Below the pieces are notes generated by a model that saw only the letters and a program-made list of their open reading frames with translations, ran no database searches and was not told the DNA's origin. A program made the translations under genes and the position numbers. From contig JAUCBN010000042.1 of assembly GCA_035048815.1 (NCBI GenBank), forward strand, positions 14,918,501 through 14,982,500: DNA of 64,000 nt. Direction: 5' to 3'. Position 1 is the first letter of the stretch. Each line of letters starts with the position of its first letter. Below are positions 35,801-47,620 of this stretch, in pieces. This stretch comes from Abelmoschus esculentus. Lineage: Eukaryota; Streptophyta; Magnoliopsida; Malvales; Malvaceae.

Positions 35801-38245
35801 AAATTGGAATCTATGCTCTACGTTCAATACGATATGGCGAGGAGATTACATTTGATTATAACTCTGTTACGGAGGTTTGAATCTTCTGTCCTTGCAGCTT
35901 TGTTAAACAAGATAATTCTTATGTTCTTATAGCTCTTGATTGATACTTATCAGAGCAAAGAAGAATATGAAGCATCTGTCTGTCTCTGTGGTAGTCAAGT
36001 TTGCCGTGGAAGCTACTTGAATTTGACTGGTGAAGGTGCATTTCAGAAGGTATACATTTTCATGAAGTTTTCTTTGAAGAAAAATAAAAATGATATTTCT
36101 TCATAGCATGTAAAAACAAAATGATATGTTCTTTATTGCCTACTGTTAAATCAGTTGACTTTTTCCCGTTTGAGTTTCAAAAACGTTATTATAAGAAACA
36201 TGTTCATCAGGTATTGAAGGAGTGGCACGGTATACTTGATCGACAGCAGCTAATGCTGGAAGCTTGTGAACTAAATTCTGTATCTGAAGAAGATTACCTT
36301 GAGTTAGGGAGGGCTGGTCTAGGCAGCTGTTTGCTTGGTGGCTTGCCTGATTGGCTGGTTTCATACTCGGCTCATGTGGTACATCTTTGAATTTGCTTCT
36401 CATGTCATTTTATTACCTCATTCTTTTTTTTTTTGAGGGGGGGAGTGGGGAGATTCTTTTCTCCTGATGCTTATTTTCTGGTGTAGGTGAGATTTATAAA
36501 TTTTGAGAGAACAAAGCTCCCTGAGCAAATTTTAAGGCATAATTTGGAAGAGAAGCGAAAATATTGTCTAGATATATCTCTTGATGCAGAAAGGAACGAT
36601 GCTGAGATTCAGGTATGTTGCTGTCTTTGTGCCTTTGCTCATGTCTGATTTTATTTGTCTGAAGTTTATATGATTACCGTTAAAATTTAAATGTTCATTG
36701 TGTACTTCTCTGTTGAATGAGATAGGCCGAGGGCGTCTATAACCAGAGGCTTCAGAATTTGGCTATTACTCTTGACAAGGTGATTACCCTCTCTGTCTCT
36801 GAATAACAAATTTGACTGTAATGTACGAATATTCTCCTACATAATAAAAAATATGGTGACGTGTAAAATGATGGGTGGTAGTCATCTTTATATTTTCAGA
36901 ATGCATGGATTACTCCTGTTTTCATTTGGTCTAATGTTTGGGAGGTAGTCATCTTTATTTTTTGAAATCACTATACTGGAGTTAATGATATCAAATTATG
37001 TAGAGGCTAGTCATGCATTATGAGAGAAAATTATATGCATGGTGATGATATAATATTAGTATCCTTATATTATCATCTTTGGTGCTGTTTCAGGTGAGGT
37101 ATGTTATGAGATGCGTGTTTGGTGACCCCAAAAGGGCTCCACCTCCAATAGAGAGGCTCAGTCCTGAAGAAGCTGTATCCTTCCTCTGGAAAGGCGAGGG
37201 ATCATTTGTTGAGGAGCTTCTTCAGTGCATGACTCCTCATGTGGAAGATGAAACGCTCAATGATTTGAGGTCCAAGATTCAAGCCCATGACCCATCAAGA
37301 TCTGACAACATTCTTAAAGAACTTCAGAAATCTTTGTTGTGGTGAGTGCATTGCCCTCATTAAAGGTGTTCCCATGCTGTTTCATTTCAGTAATGATTTG
37401 ATATTTAATCATTTCTATGCATTAGGTTGAGGGATGAGGTTCGGAATCTTCCGTGTACATACAAGTGTCGGCATGATGCTGCAGCTGACTTAATCCATAT
37501 TTATGCTTACACAAAGTGTTTCATAAGAGTTCGGGTGAGTCTTTTACGGATAATCCTTTTTTGTGAGATAGAGGGGAGAGGTGGCAGTGTGAAGTAGAGA
37601 ATGCTATTGTACTGTTTATCATTTGAGCTCATCGATCTTTTTTTATGGACAGGAATACAAAGCGGTAACTTCTCCCCCAGTCTACATTAGTCCTCTTGAC
37701 CTGAGCCCCAAGTACTCCAACAAGTTCACAGGTCTTCAGGAATATTGCAAGACATATGGTGAAAATTATTGTTTGGGGCAGCTTATTTTTTGGTATAACC
37801 AGACCAGTGTCGATCCCGATAGCAGCCTGTTTAGATTAAGTAGGGGTTGCTTGTCATTACCTGACATCGGTTGCTTCTATTCCAAACTTCAGAAGCCATC
37901 AAAGCATCGTGTTTATGGCCCAAAGACGGTCAAATTTATGCTATCATGGATGGTAAGCTTCTTTTGTAATGATTCAAATGCCGTCTTGACCGTAAAGATT
38001 ATCTACATCTATTGAAACCCAGGAATCCCATGTATAGTGTTTTAATAATCTGGTTGTACTCGTTGCAGGAGAAGCAACCACAGAGACCATGGCCGAAGGA
38101 TCGAATATGGACCTTCAAAACCAGTCCAAAAATCTTTGGAAGTCCTATGCTAGATGCAGTTTTAAATAATAGTTCCCTGGACAGAGAGATGCTGCACTGG
38201 TTGAAGCATAGATCATCAAAATTCCAGGCCATGTGGGATCGATGA
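26900..38245 (+). CDS. SDG2: SET-domain histone H3K4 methyltransferase, SDG2/ATXR3 type
   Basis: Nineteen exons, all in phase: 26900-29276, 29501-29557, 30386-31531, 32073-32434, 32524-33078, 33177-33277, 33651-34716, 34860-34931, 35107-35217, 35316-35416, 35775-35874, 35954-36049, 36211-36378, 36487-36612, 36726-36779, 37094-37341, 37426-37534, 37653-37952 and 38069-38245; about 2,441 aa. The N-terminus MGDGVACMPL is followed by a poly-Gln run, a Lys-rich segment, repeated EKGE motifs and an Arg/Ser-Pro-rich region. GYF-like segments sit at about 651 (GKWIYLDAFGIERGPS) and 1044 (GEWYYLDGAGHERGPS). An F-box/LRR-like stretch lies at about 1250-1340. The SET domain (about 1889-2016) has RICHSCHPNCEAK and EEITFDYN, and post-SET cysteines CLCGSQVC follow. 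In Arabidopsis SDG2 is the main H3K4 trimethyltransferase, needed for gametophyte and sporophyte development; it acts in the nucleus. The start at 26900 fits the family N-terminus. Confidence 0.95.
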
Positions 38246-38918
38246 GATCAATTGTTGGTAGGGTTTTTGAGTTTTAGTGTCGTCGTAGGATATTTATTTT
38301 TACCTAGGCAAAATACGTTTGTACATGTTTTTGGAATGATTGGTCCATTTTGTCTTGGCAGCTACCCTTTCCCCTGTAGAGTGGTAGTTGGTAATCATTC
38401 CAAAGCATCATTTCTTATGTACAGTTTCCATTTTTGTATTTTGTAATTCTTTTTTCCTTCATTGAAACAAAATTTTCCTTTTGTCCTACTGACTAATAAT
38501 ATATTAACATCATTCGTTTTTAGAATCCTAATGGTTGACATGCCCAAATGCAGTTGTCTCGACAACCCTCGAACCCTCGACGACATGGTCAAGAGCTTCA
38601 AGTTAAACGCTCCTCTGACCATCCCACATATAGCGAGCTTGTCTGGAAGCTGTGTAAGGCGAGGAGACCGACACGACTCCATGCTCCAAGAGGCGGACAA
38701 GTACATCTGGTTTTTGCAAGCACAAGTCTTCATTCTCCAATCCATTCCCATCATTTCCCGTTTATCATGGGTCGCCGTTAATAATCTTGTCAAATCCTGT
38801 CATCGTTGTTGTTAGAGATCATTATTTATTTTTTAATCACTTATTGATAGGAGGGGTGTCAATTGAGTGTCAAATGAATAACGGAAAAAAATTTATTTCG
38901 TTCAACGGTTGATTCACA
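38246..38918. other. 3' flank of SDG2
   Basis: Contains the presumed SDG2 3' UTR. A plus-strand frame at 38462-38815 and its minus-strand shadow show no known domain. No gene is called. Confidence 0.4.
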
Positions 38919-38998
38919 CACCTCTTGCTAAATATCAATGATAAGTGATTGAAAAAAACACCTCTTGCTAAATATCAATGATAAGTGATTGAAAAAAA
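38919..38998 (+). repeat. 40-bp tandem duplication
   Basis: A unit starting CACCTCTTGCTAAATATCAA and ending in GATTGAAAAAAA occurs twice back to back (38919-38958, 38959-38998) without visible mismatch apart from the junction. Confidence 0.8.
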
Positions 38999-39077
38999 AT
39001 AAACGAATAATTTCAAATGACAACAACGGAGTTTGACAAGGATTTCAATAGTGATAATAATGTTAATTTCACGATTT

Positions 39078-39358
39078 GTGGTTTAGGAAAAATTGTATCA
39101 TGGGTCAGTTTTACCACGTCATCCATGGGACCAACCATTAAAACTCACCCACATCATCAATTTTTTTTTCATATCATATTTTTAAAGTGAATCTTCACTC
39201 ATATTTACTGTTGATTCTTTTTAAAAATAATTTTTTAAGTGAAGATTTACTTGAAAAAAAATATGACATGTAAAAATTGGTGATGTAGGTGGTTTTTAGT
39301 GGTTGGTCTCATAGCCATGTGGTGGGACTGACTCATGATATAAATTTTCGTGGTTTAG
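39078..39358. mobile_element. Mutator-like MITE, copy 2 (perfect 9-bp TSD)
   Basis: Perfect 9-bp direct repeats GTGGTTTAG (39078-39086, 39350-39358) flank a 263-bp element. Its left end GAAAAATTGTATCATGGG and right end CTCATGATATAAATTTTC are inverted repeats extending through CACGTCATCCATGGGACCAA and its diverged inverse. It is non-coding, and TSD length and ends fit the Mutator superfamily. The intact TSD suggests that this is the youngest of the three copies. Confidence 0.85.
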
Positions 39359-40219
39359 AGTTTTAAGAATTTAAGTTTTTTGAGATTTTAAGATATTTTA
39401 AAATATATTTCTTTAATTTTTTATATAAAAAAATACATGTTAAATTCTAGTTAAGTGATAATTTTTTAATAATATTATCTTTAAAAAATAATATAAAATT
39501 TTAGAGTATATTGATACTTATTTTAAAATTAAACCTTCATGTTGTAACAGTCTATCCACGTCGTAACAAATATTAATTCGTTCAGTCTATCAACATAGCA
39601 TGTTATTATCCATACACCACATTCCAAATAATGTTTAATTGTTAAGTTTAAAATCCGAATTTCAATGTTTAAAACCCTCTCTTACCATATTCCAGAATGC
39701 AATCCATTGTATGAAGAAGAAAAAAACTTCTTTCAACAGCTTGATTGAATAGTTGTGCATAGGACTGATACAATATACAAGTTCCATATTTGATACTTAT
39801 CTAGAAAAATCGAATCGAATCAAATTCTTTACAAACATCTTTCCATGTATGACAATTAGCAAATGACATTTATATAGTTATGTCTATTCGAATATGAATG
39901 CGTAAAACATAATACCGATTCATATAACCATTCACATATGACATGTATCAATCCATGTAACAGTCCAAATGTGGTATCAAAAGCATCAATTCATGTAACA
40001 GTCCAACACATGACACCACAAATATTAGTTCATGTAACCGTCCACTTGTAACCGTTCATAATCGCCGGAGTTGTGAACGGCGTACTTATTTTAGCACATA
40101 TGCTTTAAGGCTTACCGATACTGAGAAAGGAAACAACAGCTTACCTAGTTGCCGGAGTTGGTAACGGCTTATTTTGCATTTCTACTAAACATATAAAAGC
40201 TTTTACAGGCATTGAACCT
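39359..40219. repeat. Intergenic DNA with short imperfect repeats
   Basis: Around 39900-40050 a phrase close to TTCATGTAACAGTCCA recurs at intervals of about 40 bp (three to four copies, the last reading CATGTAACCGTCCA). Around 40065-40160, GCCGGAGTTG followed by AACGGC occurs twice. The rest is AT-rich and includes the MADS gene 3' flank. Confidence 0.45.
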
Positions 40220-41528
40220 CTAAGAACTGCCATCTCTGCCGGATGTTGAAGCTCCATCACAAGTGCGGTTTGAAGATGAAGCCTCTTCCTCAAGCAGCTT
40301 TGCCTTGTGTGAAAAGAAAAGAAAAACATGGGTGATGTTGTTGAACTTCATTAGATCGGGGCGGGGAAATACAAGTCAAAATGAACTCACTTTCAGCTTT
40401 TCGAGTTTTCGAAGTGCATTGGTAATAACTTCCTGGTGGAAATCAGCCTCAGAAGTTGAGTGGATCTTTGACAAATCTGGTTTATAAAACCTGTTGTCCC
40501 AAGCCAGCTACAAACTTGTCAAAAAATGATAAAAATTACGAAGAAAAACGACATTGGAAAATGGAAAACAATGACCTCATCTTCTCTTCGGATATGTATT
40601 TTAGCCAGTTGAGTTCATCGAGTTTATTCTGAAGAGCCTAGGAAATCAAAAGAGGAAAAAATCAGAAAGTTACGGAGCTAGCGTCATTAGGTAGGAAAGA
40701 GCAGCAAGCTATACAGAGTTTTGTTTACCTCCAAGCTGAATATGAATCGCATTAGCAACCGATAAAACGATCATATGATAAAATAAGAAGAAAAGCATTG
40801 TGAGAAATAAAGAAAGAAATTAAAACCAAGCATAAACTTCTTGTGCCTGTGTGTGTAAGCATGCAAATGTGCATGTTTAGAGAAAGAGAGAGAGAGGACA
40901 TCACACCGATCCATTTTTTCCATCATTTCAGCTTCGAACTTCAAACGCTTCAGGCTTTGGCATAAGAACTATAAGCACAGGCAACAAACAGTTCAGTAGA
41001 CAAAAAGATCTAAGAAAAGGAGGCAAAGGAAAGAAGACTGGAGAGAAAGATAGACTACCTCTTCATTTTCGAGAGGTCTGACATAAAGAGCATATTTTGG
41101 GCATAATAAACAAGGCAGAAACACAGACAAGGATAAAGCCTTTAGCTTAGTCATTTGAGAAATCTTTTATGGAACAAAAATAGAGAAGTTTAACAAAACA
41201 CACCCATTAGGATCATCACGCTGCTGCTCAATATAACGAAGAAACATATCCTCGACCCTGTAGAAGTCACAATCAGAAGTTTATCAAAACATCAAGGAAA
41301 GAACATAAATAACAGTAGCATCGATTAGATATTCTTCACCAACCTTCCATTGCTAGCATAGCTGGTCAATTCACCTGTAGGCGAAAACATCAGAAGGCCA
41401 ACATCGGTATCATCTAACATAGATAATTCTGTGGCCATCTTGAGAATGGTTTCTCTGCCTTTGGAATAAATCATCTGGCGAGAAGAAGGATCAACAATTC
41501 TCTTCTTCGGGTGCCTCTTGTAACCCAT
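40220..41528 (-). CDS. MADS-box protein with atypical MADS domain
   Basis: Exons on the minus strand: 41528-41344, 41257-41204, 41077-41059, 40968-40907, 40735-40729, 40637-40576, 40490-40391 and 40303-40220, in phase, 190 aa. Residues 1-60 are a MADS domain (RQMIYSKGRETILKMATELS, DDTDVGLLMFSPTGE). A conserved extension follows (RVEDMFLRYIEQQRDDPNGP), then helical K-like segments (LKRLKFEAEMMEKMDRLE, ALQNKLDELNWLKY, ADFHQEVITNALRKLEKLK) and a short Ser-rich tail. MADS proteins are nuclear dimeric DNA-binding regulators. Several basic positions usual in the first helix are changed: SKGRET replaces SKRRNG and KMA replaces KKA. DNA binding may therefore be altered. The subclass is unresolved (MIKC*-like or type I). 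The 7-nt exon is inferred only from phase and splice sites. Confidence 0.75.
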
Positions 41529-41539
41529 GATCAGGGGAA

Positions 41540-43010
41540 ATCGAAAACGAAAGTGAAGAAAACTTGTGGTAAGCTACAAAGTGAGAACGGCACTTATAGC
41601 GGAAAAAGGAAGAATCTGCATTAAATTTCCGAGCCATGCAGTATGCCAATTGTCAATCATTCCCTCAATGAAAATCAGTAAGGGGATTTCTTTGGCTCGA
41701 TTAAGGCTTCCAAAGAATTTGTCCTTATTCGTGAACTTAATCATGAACACGAAATTAAATTTTGAAACCCTTAAATTAGAAACTAATTGAAGTGAGTGAA
41801 AACTAATACTATTATTTAAGAGTGGTTTAAGCCCTTGATGGAGTCATCAAAGAAGAAGGCAGCAAAAGTGTCTTCAAGCTACAACCGATAGATTGAGATG
41901 CTTTGCAAGGCATTTCCGTGATGAAGTTCAAATAAACTCTAAAAGAAATCCATTATTCATAAGCAGAGGTATCATTCAGAAGTCCAAGAAAGGCTGTTGT
42001 CAGTACCAAGAGATTAAAGGCAATAAATAACTTTGTAAATCCATAAAGTAAATTCCCCATAGGAATTTTCAAGTGATATACAAGCAATATAAAATAAAAT
42101 TTGGAACTTAAGAAAGAATAGTCAAGGCAGTAACATAAGCTAACCCACCATTTGATGCAGGATAATAGTGCAGTAACAGCCAGATGAATTGTAAAATCTA
42201 TTGTTCACCTGGAATTTTTACGGTCCATGTTCTGGATTCATGTCTCTCCCTCCCAACAATGTTTCGGACTTGGGTTTTTGCCAATGCACCCAACCCTTGT
42301 TGGTAACCCATCCAACCTTCTTTAAATGATTTTCTCTTCACAGAACCTGACAATTAACCCTAAAAAACACTTGATGCAGGAACAATTAAATAGCTTTCCA
42401 CATCTAGAAGATAACAGATTACTTCACTTATTACAAACCACTTATTTACTAAATTCTGACAGAGATATTCTTGATGAAGCTATCAATCATAAAGGGAAAA
42501 TGAAGAGCAACTCACTTGTCTAGAAGTTGAGATTGCAGATTCAGATTATTTACAGATTCCCTTAAGTCTACATCAATCACCCACCAAAATAAAGGATAGA
42601 GATTCCTCGTTTAACATATTTCATTGTCAAATAACAAGGATTTCATTATTAGTATAAAACAATGCACTTTCAGCATTCTAATACACAAAAGAAGTAAAAT
42701 GCAAATTAGACTAAATCGTCGAATGCTTTGTTACCAGAAAACTCCAATTATAAACGTTTCTTCATCAGAGAAAGCTGTGAAGGCGGGATGGATACCGATT
42801 TTAAGATTTCCCTTTGAGCTTAGTGTCTTCTCTGTCTCCGATGTTTCCCCGGCGGCGAATCAACGGCAATGTGTGTGTGTGTTTTTGGTAAAGATGTTAT
42901 CTTTTTCGAGCAAAATCATTCATGGGAGAGTAGAAGTAGCTCAGGCGACCGTACAACGCTCGTGTAGCATGCAAGAGATGTCCATGGCGTGACTGAACCA
43001 GCGAACCGCC
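41540..43010. other. Upstream of the MADS gene; possible unrecognised exons on the minus strand
   Basis: Two minus-strand segments look exon-like: 42346-42209 (acceptor TGTCAG, donor CCAG/GTGAAC) is open through KSFKEGWMGYQQGLG, and about 42565-42512 is open through LRESVNNLNLQSQLL with a donor GTGAGT. Their frames cannot be joined into one protein in a simple way. They could be UTR exons of the MADS gene, a non-coding RNA, or a small unknown gene. Confidence 0.3.
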
Positions 43011-44739
43011 ACGCCTTTCTTAGAATCATGTTGTGAGAGACTCGATTCAGCACACAGATTCTTTTTGAAAAGAAATTCGAATAATTTTACTCGAAAAAAA
43101 TCAAATAAAATATGATTTTATGATTTAATTTTAAAAAAAATATTTTTGTTACTTTGAAAAAAAAGTTTTTGAATTTAAAAATATTTTCGAGATAAAAATA
43201 ATATAAAATAAATAGTTTCAAATTAAAATTTTTTTAATTTAATTCTTTTATTTATCTTATTTTATATGACTAATTTTATACTTGTAAAAAGCGAATTTAT
43301 GTATCATGTAAACTATATTTAAAATATAAGATTCAAATAATTATATAACGGAAGAAAATAACTATCATTTGCCCCTTTAAATATGTTGTAATGACATTTT
43401 TTTAAATATAATTTATATAAATTATTATTAAATTTTATTTTTAAACATATTTTAGATATTAAAGTTTAGATATTAAATATTTTTTTGTTATTAAAATTTA
43501 AATAACAAATATTTTTATTACTTTTAAACTTTAAATAATCATAGATTGTTCAGTCTTAAATTTTATTAATTATTACTCTGTCTCGTTTTATTAGTCTGAA
43601 TTCAACATTCATTTATTAAAATGTATTTAAAAATTCACAAATCGACCCAAAAAATCTCGTTAATCTTTTTTATCTGCCATTAGATAGAGTTTATATCTTA
43701 GCATACTTCTCTCGTATTAATAAAAATTTTCTTCATTCATTGATAAAAAATATTTAATATTTATATTTTAATAAATAAATTAAACATTTTAAAATTTTAA
43801 TAACTAAAATAGATTTACAGGTAAAATTTAACGATATTTTATATAATTTATCTTTAAAAAATATCTAAAATAAATACTTTATATTTTTAATAATAACAGT
43901 AAACATTTATATTTAATAATAATAATCTATAAGCATTTTTCAAAAATATTTTCCTACTAAAATTTTTGAAAATAATATTAAACTATTCTTTTATTAATTG
44001 CTTGTAATTTTCCTTTAACATCTTTACGTAGACGTAGTTATGTTAAATTAATTTTTTAATTAAAATATTAATTAATATTCTTATTATCTTTATTTTTTAA
44101 TTAGTGTTCTATCTGTACCTGTTAACCCACCCTTATCTTATTCTCACCGTCCAGTTGAAAAAGGGGATAAATTGTTAAATCCTTGTATTAATCCTTGGAC
44201 TATGTATTAGTTATCAATATAGTCCAGAGACTCTAAATTAATCATTTTTAATTCTTGTAGATTTTAAATTAGACAAAAAGTATATGATATTTTTGATATT
44301 ATTTTTTGTCTTAAAATTGAAAATTTTAAATTTTAAGTATTAATTTTTAATTTTTAATTTAAAATTATAAATTCTAAAAATATATCATACTAAAATTTTT
44401 AAACTCTAACTATAAACAACAATGAAACTAAATGGAGAGGAAGTGACAATCCCTCAATTCTGAAGATTTTTTTATTTTTATCCTCTTTTTAATATTTTCC
44501 AAAAAATATTTTATTTATAAATTTATCCTCGTACTTTTAAATATAAATCTTTTAACTCTAAATCTGACTTCGACTCTAGCTATAAACTCTAACAATAAAC
44601 TTTATTATAAATCGTAAATCTAAAATTTTAATATAAATATAAATTTAAAAAATCGCTAAAATATATTGTTTTCGATCATAGTGTCAAAAGTATTTTTTTT
44701 AACGCTGAAAATACTTTAAAAATAATTTACAATATTATT
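43011..44739. other. Very AT-rich intergenic stretch
   Basis: About 1.7 kb of extreme AT content with no reading frame, repeat border or RNA gene recognised. Confidence 0.45.
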
Positions 44740-45214
44740 GTATTGATTAGGGGTGATAATAAGTCTGATTAGCTCGTGAGTTATTTGGGTTCGGCTCGGT
44801 TTGAGGGAGCTCGAGTTCGGCTCAAGACCTTGCGCCAAACCAAACATATCCAAGCTCGGCTTGAAAAACTTATGAACAGGTTTGGAATGGTTATATTATA
44901 TATATGCTCCATATACATTAAAAGTAATCCTTTCAGCAAAATAAAATTTTTTCTCTTCTCAATATTGAATTTTCTTTCGTTGTTGGTTAGGAAAAGAGTT
45001 TTTAACGATATCTTATCTTTTATAAAAAATATAATAAAATTATTTATTCCGAGTCGAGCCCGAGCCCGAGCCGAGCCTGACGAGCTTCGAGCCCGAACCT
45101 AAAGTCCCGAGCTCGCCAAACCTCGAACCCAAGCCAAGTCTAATAACATTATTTTCGAATCAAGCTTGATCAGACTTAAACTCTGTTCGGCTCGTTGTCA
45201 CCCCTAGATTTGAT
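44740..45214. mobile_element. hAT-like MITE, GGCTCG family
   Basis: The left end TAGGGGTGATAATAAGTCTG and right end GTTGTCACCCCTA are inverted; the arms contain GGCTCGGTTTGAGGGAGCTC and its inverse CCGAGCTCGCCAAACCTCG. Flanking 8-mers GTATTGAT and GATTTGAT match at six of eight positions. The short plus-strand frame at 44776-45102 is a by-product of the arms. Confidence 0.65.
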
Positions 45215-45890
45215 TATATACAATTCGACTCGTATTAAAATTAAAAAATATAAAATTATAAGATTAAATTCATTAAAAAATTCCTAGTATAAAGACTAAT
45301 GAATACTTTTACCAAACCTATCCCATGTGCTGTGTCTGTCTGTCTGTTTTTAAACACTGCAAATTAAAAAGCAGAAGAGCTTTCAAATGAATGTTTCACT
45401 GTGATATTTTTAAATAAATATTATAATTTTAAGGTTTATAATTTATAATTAATGATTTAAGAGTTTATAGTTATATATTTAAAATTTAGGAACTATGGTT
45501 TGAATTTATTATTTATAGATTATAATTACTTAAAAATAAAGCTTAAAATTAATAAAAAATTAAAAAAATAAATTGAATTAAAATCGATGGTTTAAGTATT
45601 AAAATATTTCGATCGAATCGAATAAATTTACCCCTAATTTCAGCAAGGAAAATTTATTAATATAATATGGATTGATTAAAATAGGACATCATTAAACATG
45701 ATGACATAACTTACTGTTGAAAAGTGAAATGTCACACAAGCACTAAATATCAAATTGATTGAAAAAGAAAGTTTAAGCACCAAATTGAGAATAGTTTCAA
45801 AGTTAAGGGACTAATCCGCGTATTAATCCATAGCTTTATATAGATTTCTGCCAACAAACGTCGGGAAAACATGATTAATTTGTACGCGCG
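45215..45890. other. Intergenic stretch
   Basis: AT-rich with no gene. A CTGTGTCTGTCTGTCTG short tandem run lies near 45331. Confidence 0.35.
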
Positions 45891-45897
45891 GACAAAC

Positions 45898-46470
45898 ACA
45901 AAATTTGATTATTCGTTATCAGTCCCGGATCTAATAAGACTCGATAGATTTTTATTTGGTATTGATTTTGATAAAACCATAATTGAATCTAAATTTTAGA
46001 TTCTGATCATAATCAAGACCGAGACTGGATCTTGATTTTTAGAACCCGATATCCGGTGGGTACCCAATAGGATCGAGACCAATATCAAATATTTGGTATT
46101 GGTTTTCTTTTTTTTTTTCTTATCAAGTTTTCTCTTTATATATAAATAATTAAACATTATAACTATGACTATTTTTAAAATTTCAATTTTTAAGCCTATA
46201 ATATTTTAATTTTATTATTTAATATCATTGGTGGTTGGATTTTTTTTCTCCAATTACTCAATTTTTTTAAGAATAAACTAATTAAACGGGTACCTAATAT
46301 TAAAACCGATTTCCACCAATAATAGAACCGATTCTTAAAATTTAGAATCCAGTGTGATCAAAATCAAAACTGATTCTAATTTTTAAAAATCAATGATTAT
46401 CGAGATTAAAACTAATTTTATTTAAATTTACCGGATATCGATCTTGCCCTGTACCCCCAACCCTTTAAAA
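45898..46470. mobile_element. MITE of the TAGGGGTAGGCAAGA family (inverted copy)
   Basis: Read on the minus strand from 46462, GGTTGGGGGTACAGGGCAAG then TATCCGGTAAATTTAAATAA matches the opening of the copy at 17478 (GATGGACAAGATTAG, CTATCCGGTCAATTTGAATA). The internal block near 46170 is the inverse of the block near 16640. The left border is approximate and no TSD was read. Confidence 0.55.
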
Positions 46471-46757
46471 AACATAGAACTTTAATTCTTAGCCATGAAA
46501 ACAAAACTTGTTTCTTTGGTAAACATAATTGACTTTGCAACCACCCAAACAACAACAATCATGGCCCATGACATCCCTTCATGACATCTCAGAATAAAAA
46601 TAAAAACTTGGGGCTTAAATCTCAATTATTACACTGCTCAAATTTACTATCTTTTGGTACAATTATTTAAAGAGATTCGTTCAAAATATAAACCAGGTTC
46701 TCAACCACAAGTTCCAACATTTACTTAAAAAAATCACACAACTTTCGATCTTACAGG

Positions 46758-46768
46758 TTTATATATAT
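46758..46768 (+). promoter_or_regulatory. TATA box of the B-box microprotein gene
   Basis: TTTATATATATTG lies about 70 bp upstream of the ATG at 46831, a normal spacing for a plant TATA box plus short leader. Confidence 0.55.
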
Positions 46769-46830
46769 TGGGGTATTTCTCTCCCAACCTATTCTATTTT
46801 CTCTTCCTGTAAGATTCTTATCGTCCCAAA

Positions 46831-47205
46831 ATGTGTAGAGGTTTACAAGAAGCTGGGAACACATCCAGTTCTTGTCTGAAACAGGGTTTTCCTATGGTGT
46901 CTGAAACAGGGTTTACAAGTTGTGAGCTCTGCAATTCCAGGGCTTCCTTGTATTGTCAAGCTGATGATGCATATCTGTGTAGGAAGTGTGATAAATGGGT
47001 TCATCAAGCTAATTTCTTGGCTCTCAGGCATATCAGGTGCTTCCTTTGTCATACATGTCAAAGTCTGACTCAGAGATATCTCATCGGAGCTACACAGGAA
47101 ACGGTGCTGCCGGCAATGGTGAGCTCTCCGGGGAGAAGACAGTGGGACTCTGACATGGAAACTAAGCATTCGACGACGATTAAAACGCCTTTTCTTTTTC
47201 TCTGA
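46831..47205 (+). CDS. Single-B-box zinc-finger microprotein (BBX30/BBX31, miP1 type)
   Basis: An intronless 124-aa protein. One B-box lies at about residues 30-72, with zinc-ligand spacing CELC, YCQADDAYLCRKCDKWVH and LRHIRCFLCHTC. It begins MCRGL and ends in PFLFL, both as in Arabidopsis BBX30/BBX31 (miP1b/miP1a), whose C-terminal PFVFL motif recruits TOPLESS. There is no second B-box and no CCT domain, so it should not bind DNA itself. Known family members bind CONSTANS-type proteins and bring TOPLESS to them, delaying flowering, and also act in light-dependent seedling growth. A CONSTANS-like gene lies 3.2 kb downstream on the other strand. A TATA box precedes the gene. Orthology is inferred from architecture and both termini. 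Confidence 0.88.
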   Translation: MCRGLQEAGNTSSSCLKQGFPMVSETGFTSCELCNSRASLYCQADDAYLCRKCDKWVHQANFLALRHIRCFLCHTCQSLTQRYLIGATQETVLPAMVSSPGRRQWDSDMETKHSTTIKTPFLFL

Positions 47206-47620
47206 CTGTCATTTTTTCTTCCATTTTCTCTTCTGCAAATCTTGTCTGGTTGAGGGTTTACATATATGTATACATGTATGCTTCATCTGTTTAGAGTCAG
47301 GGACAAGAAACAGGTTGTCTGTAATTTCTATGGAATGTGAAAACAAAGGGAGGGAATTGAAATGTAATAATTCTCAGTATTTGTATAAACCAGATTGACA
47401 TTTTTTTCAGCAGTCTCTCATATTTTAGCTTTCTTTTTTGTTTCTGTAATTTGGAGTATAAACCACTGGAAATAACTTAGGGATGGGCCTTGTAAGATTC
47501 TTTTAAGGTTCTTTACTAATTGTTCAAGCTTCAGGGTCTGGAACAGAGCTGATCATCACGATGTTTTCTGGGCATGGTTATATCTAGTGAGTGATCATCT
47601 TCCCATCAAATCTGTTTGCA
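47206..47620 (+). other. 3' flank of the B-box microprotein gene
   Basis: Presumed 3' UTR and intergenic DNA. No further gene is seen before the tandem repeat. Confidence 0.4.

Noticed and set aside
38395..38815. Overlapping frames on both strands after SDG2
   Set aside because: Neither shows a domain, and the plus-strand frame lies in the SDG2 downstream region without start context or splice evidence.
44776..45102. 108-aa plus-strand frame
   Set aside because: Lies inside a MITE and is produced by its GC-rich inverted arms.
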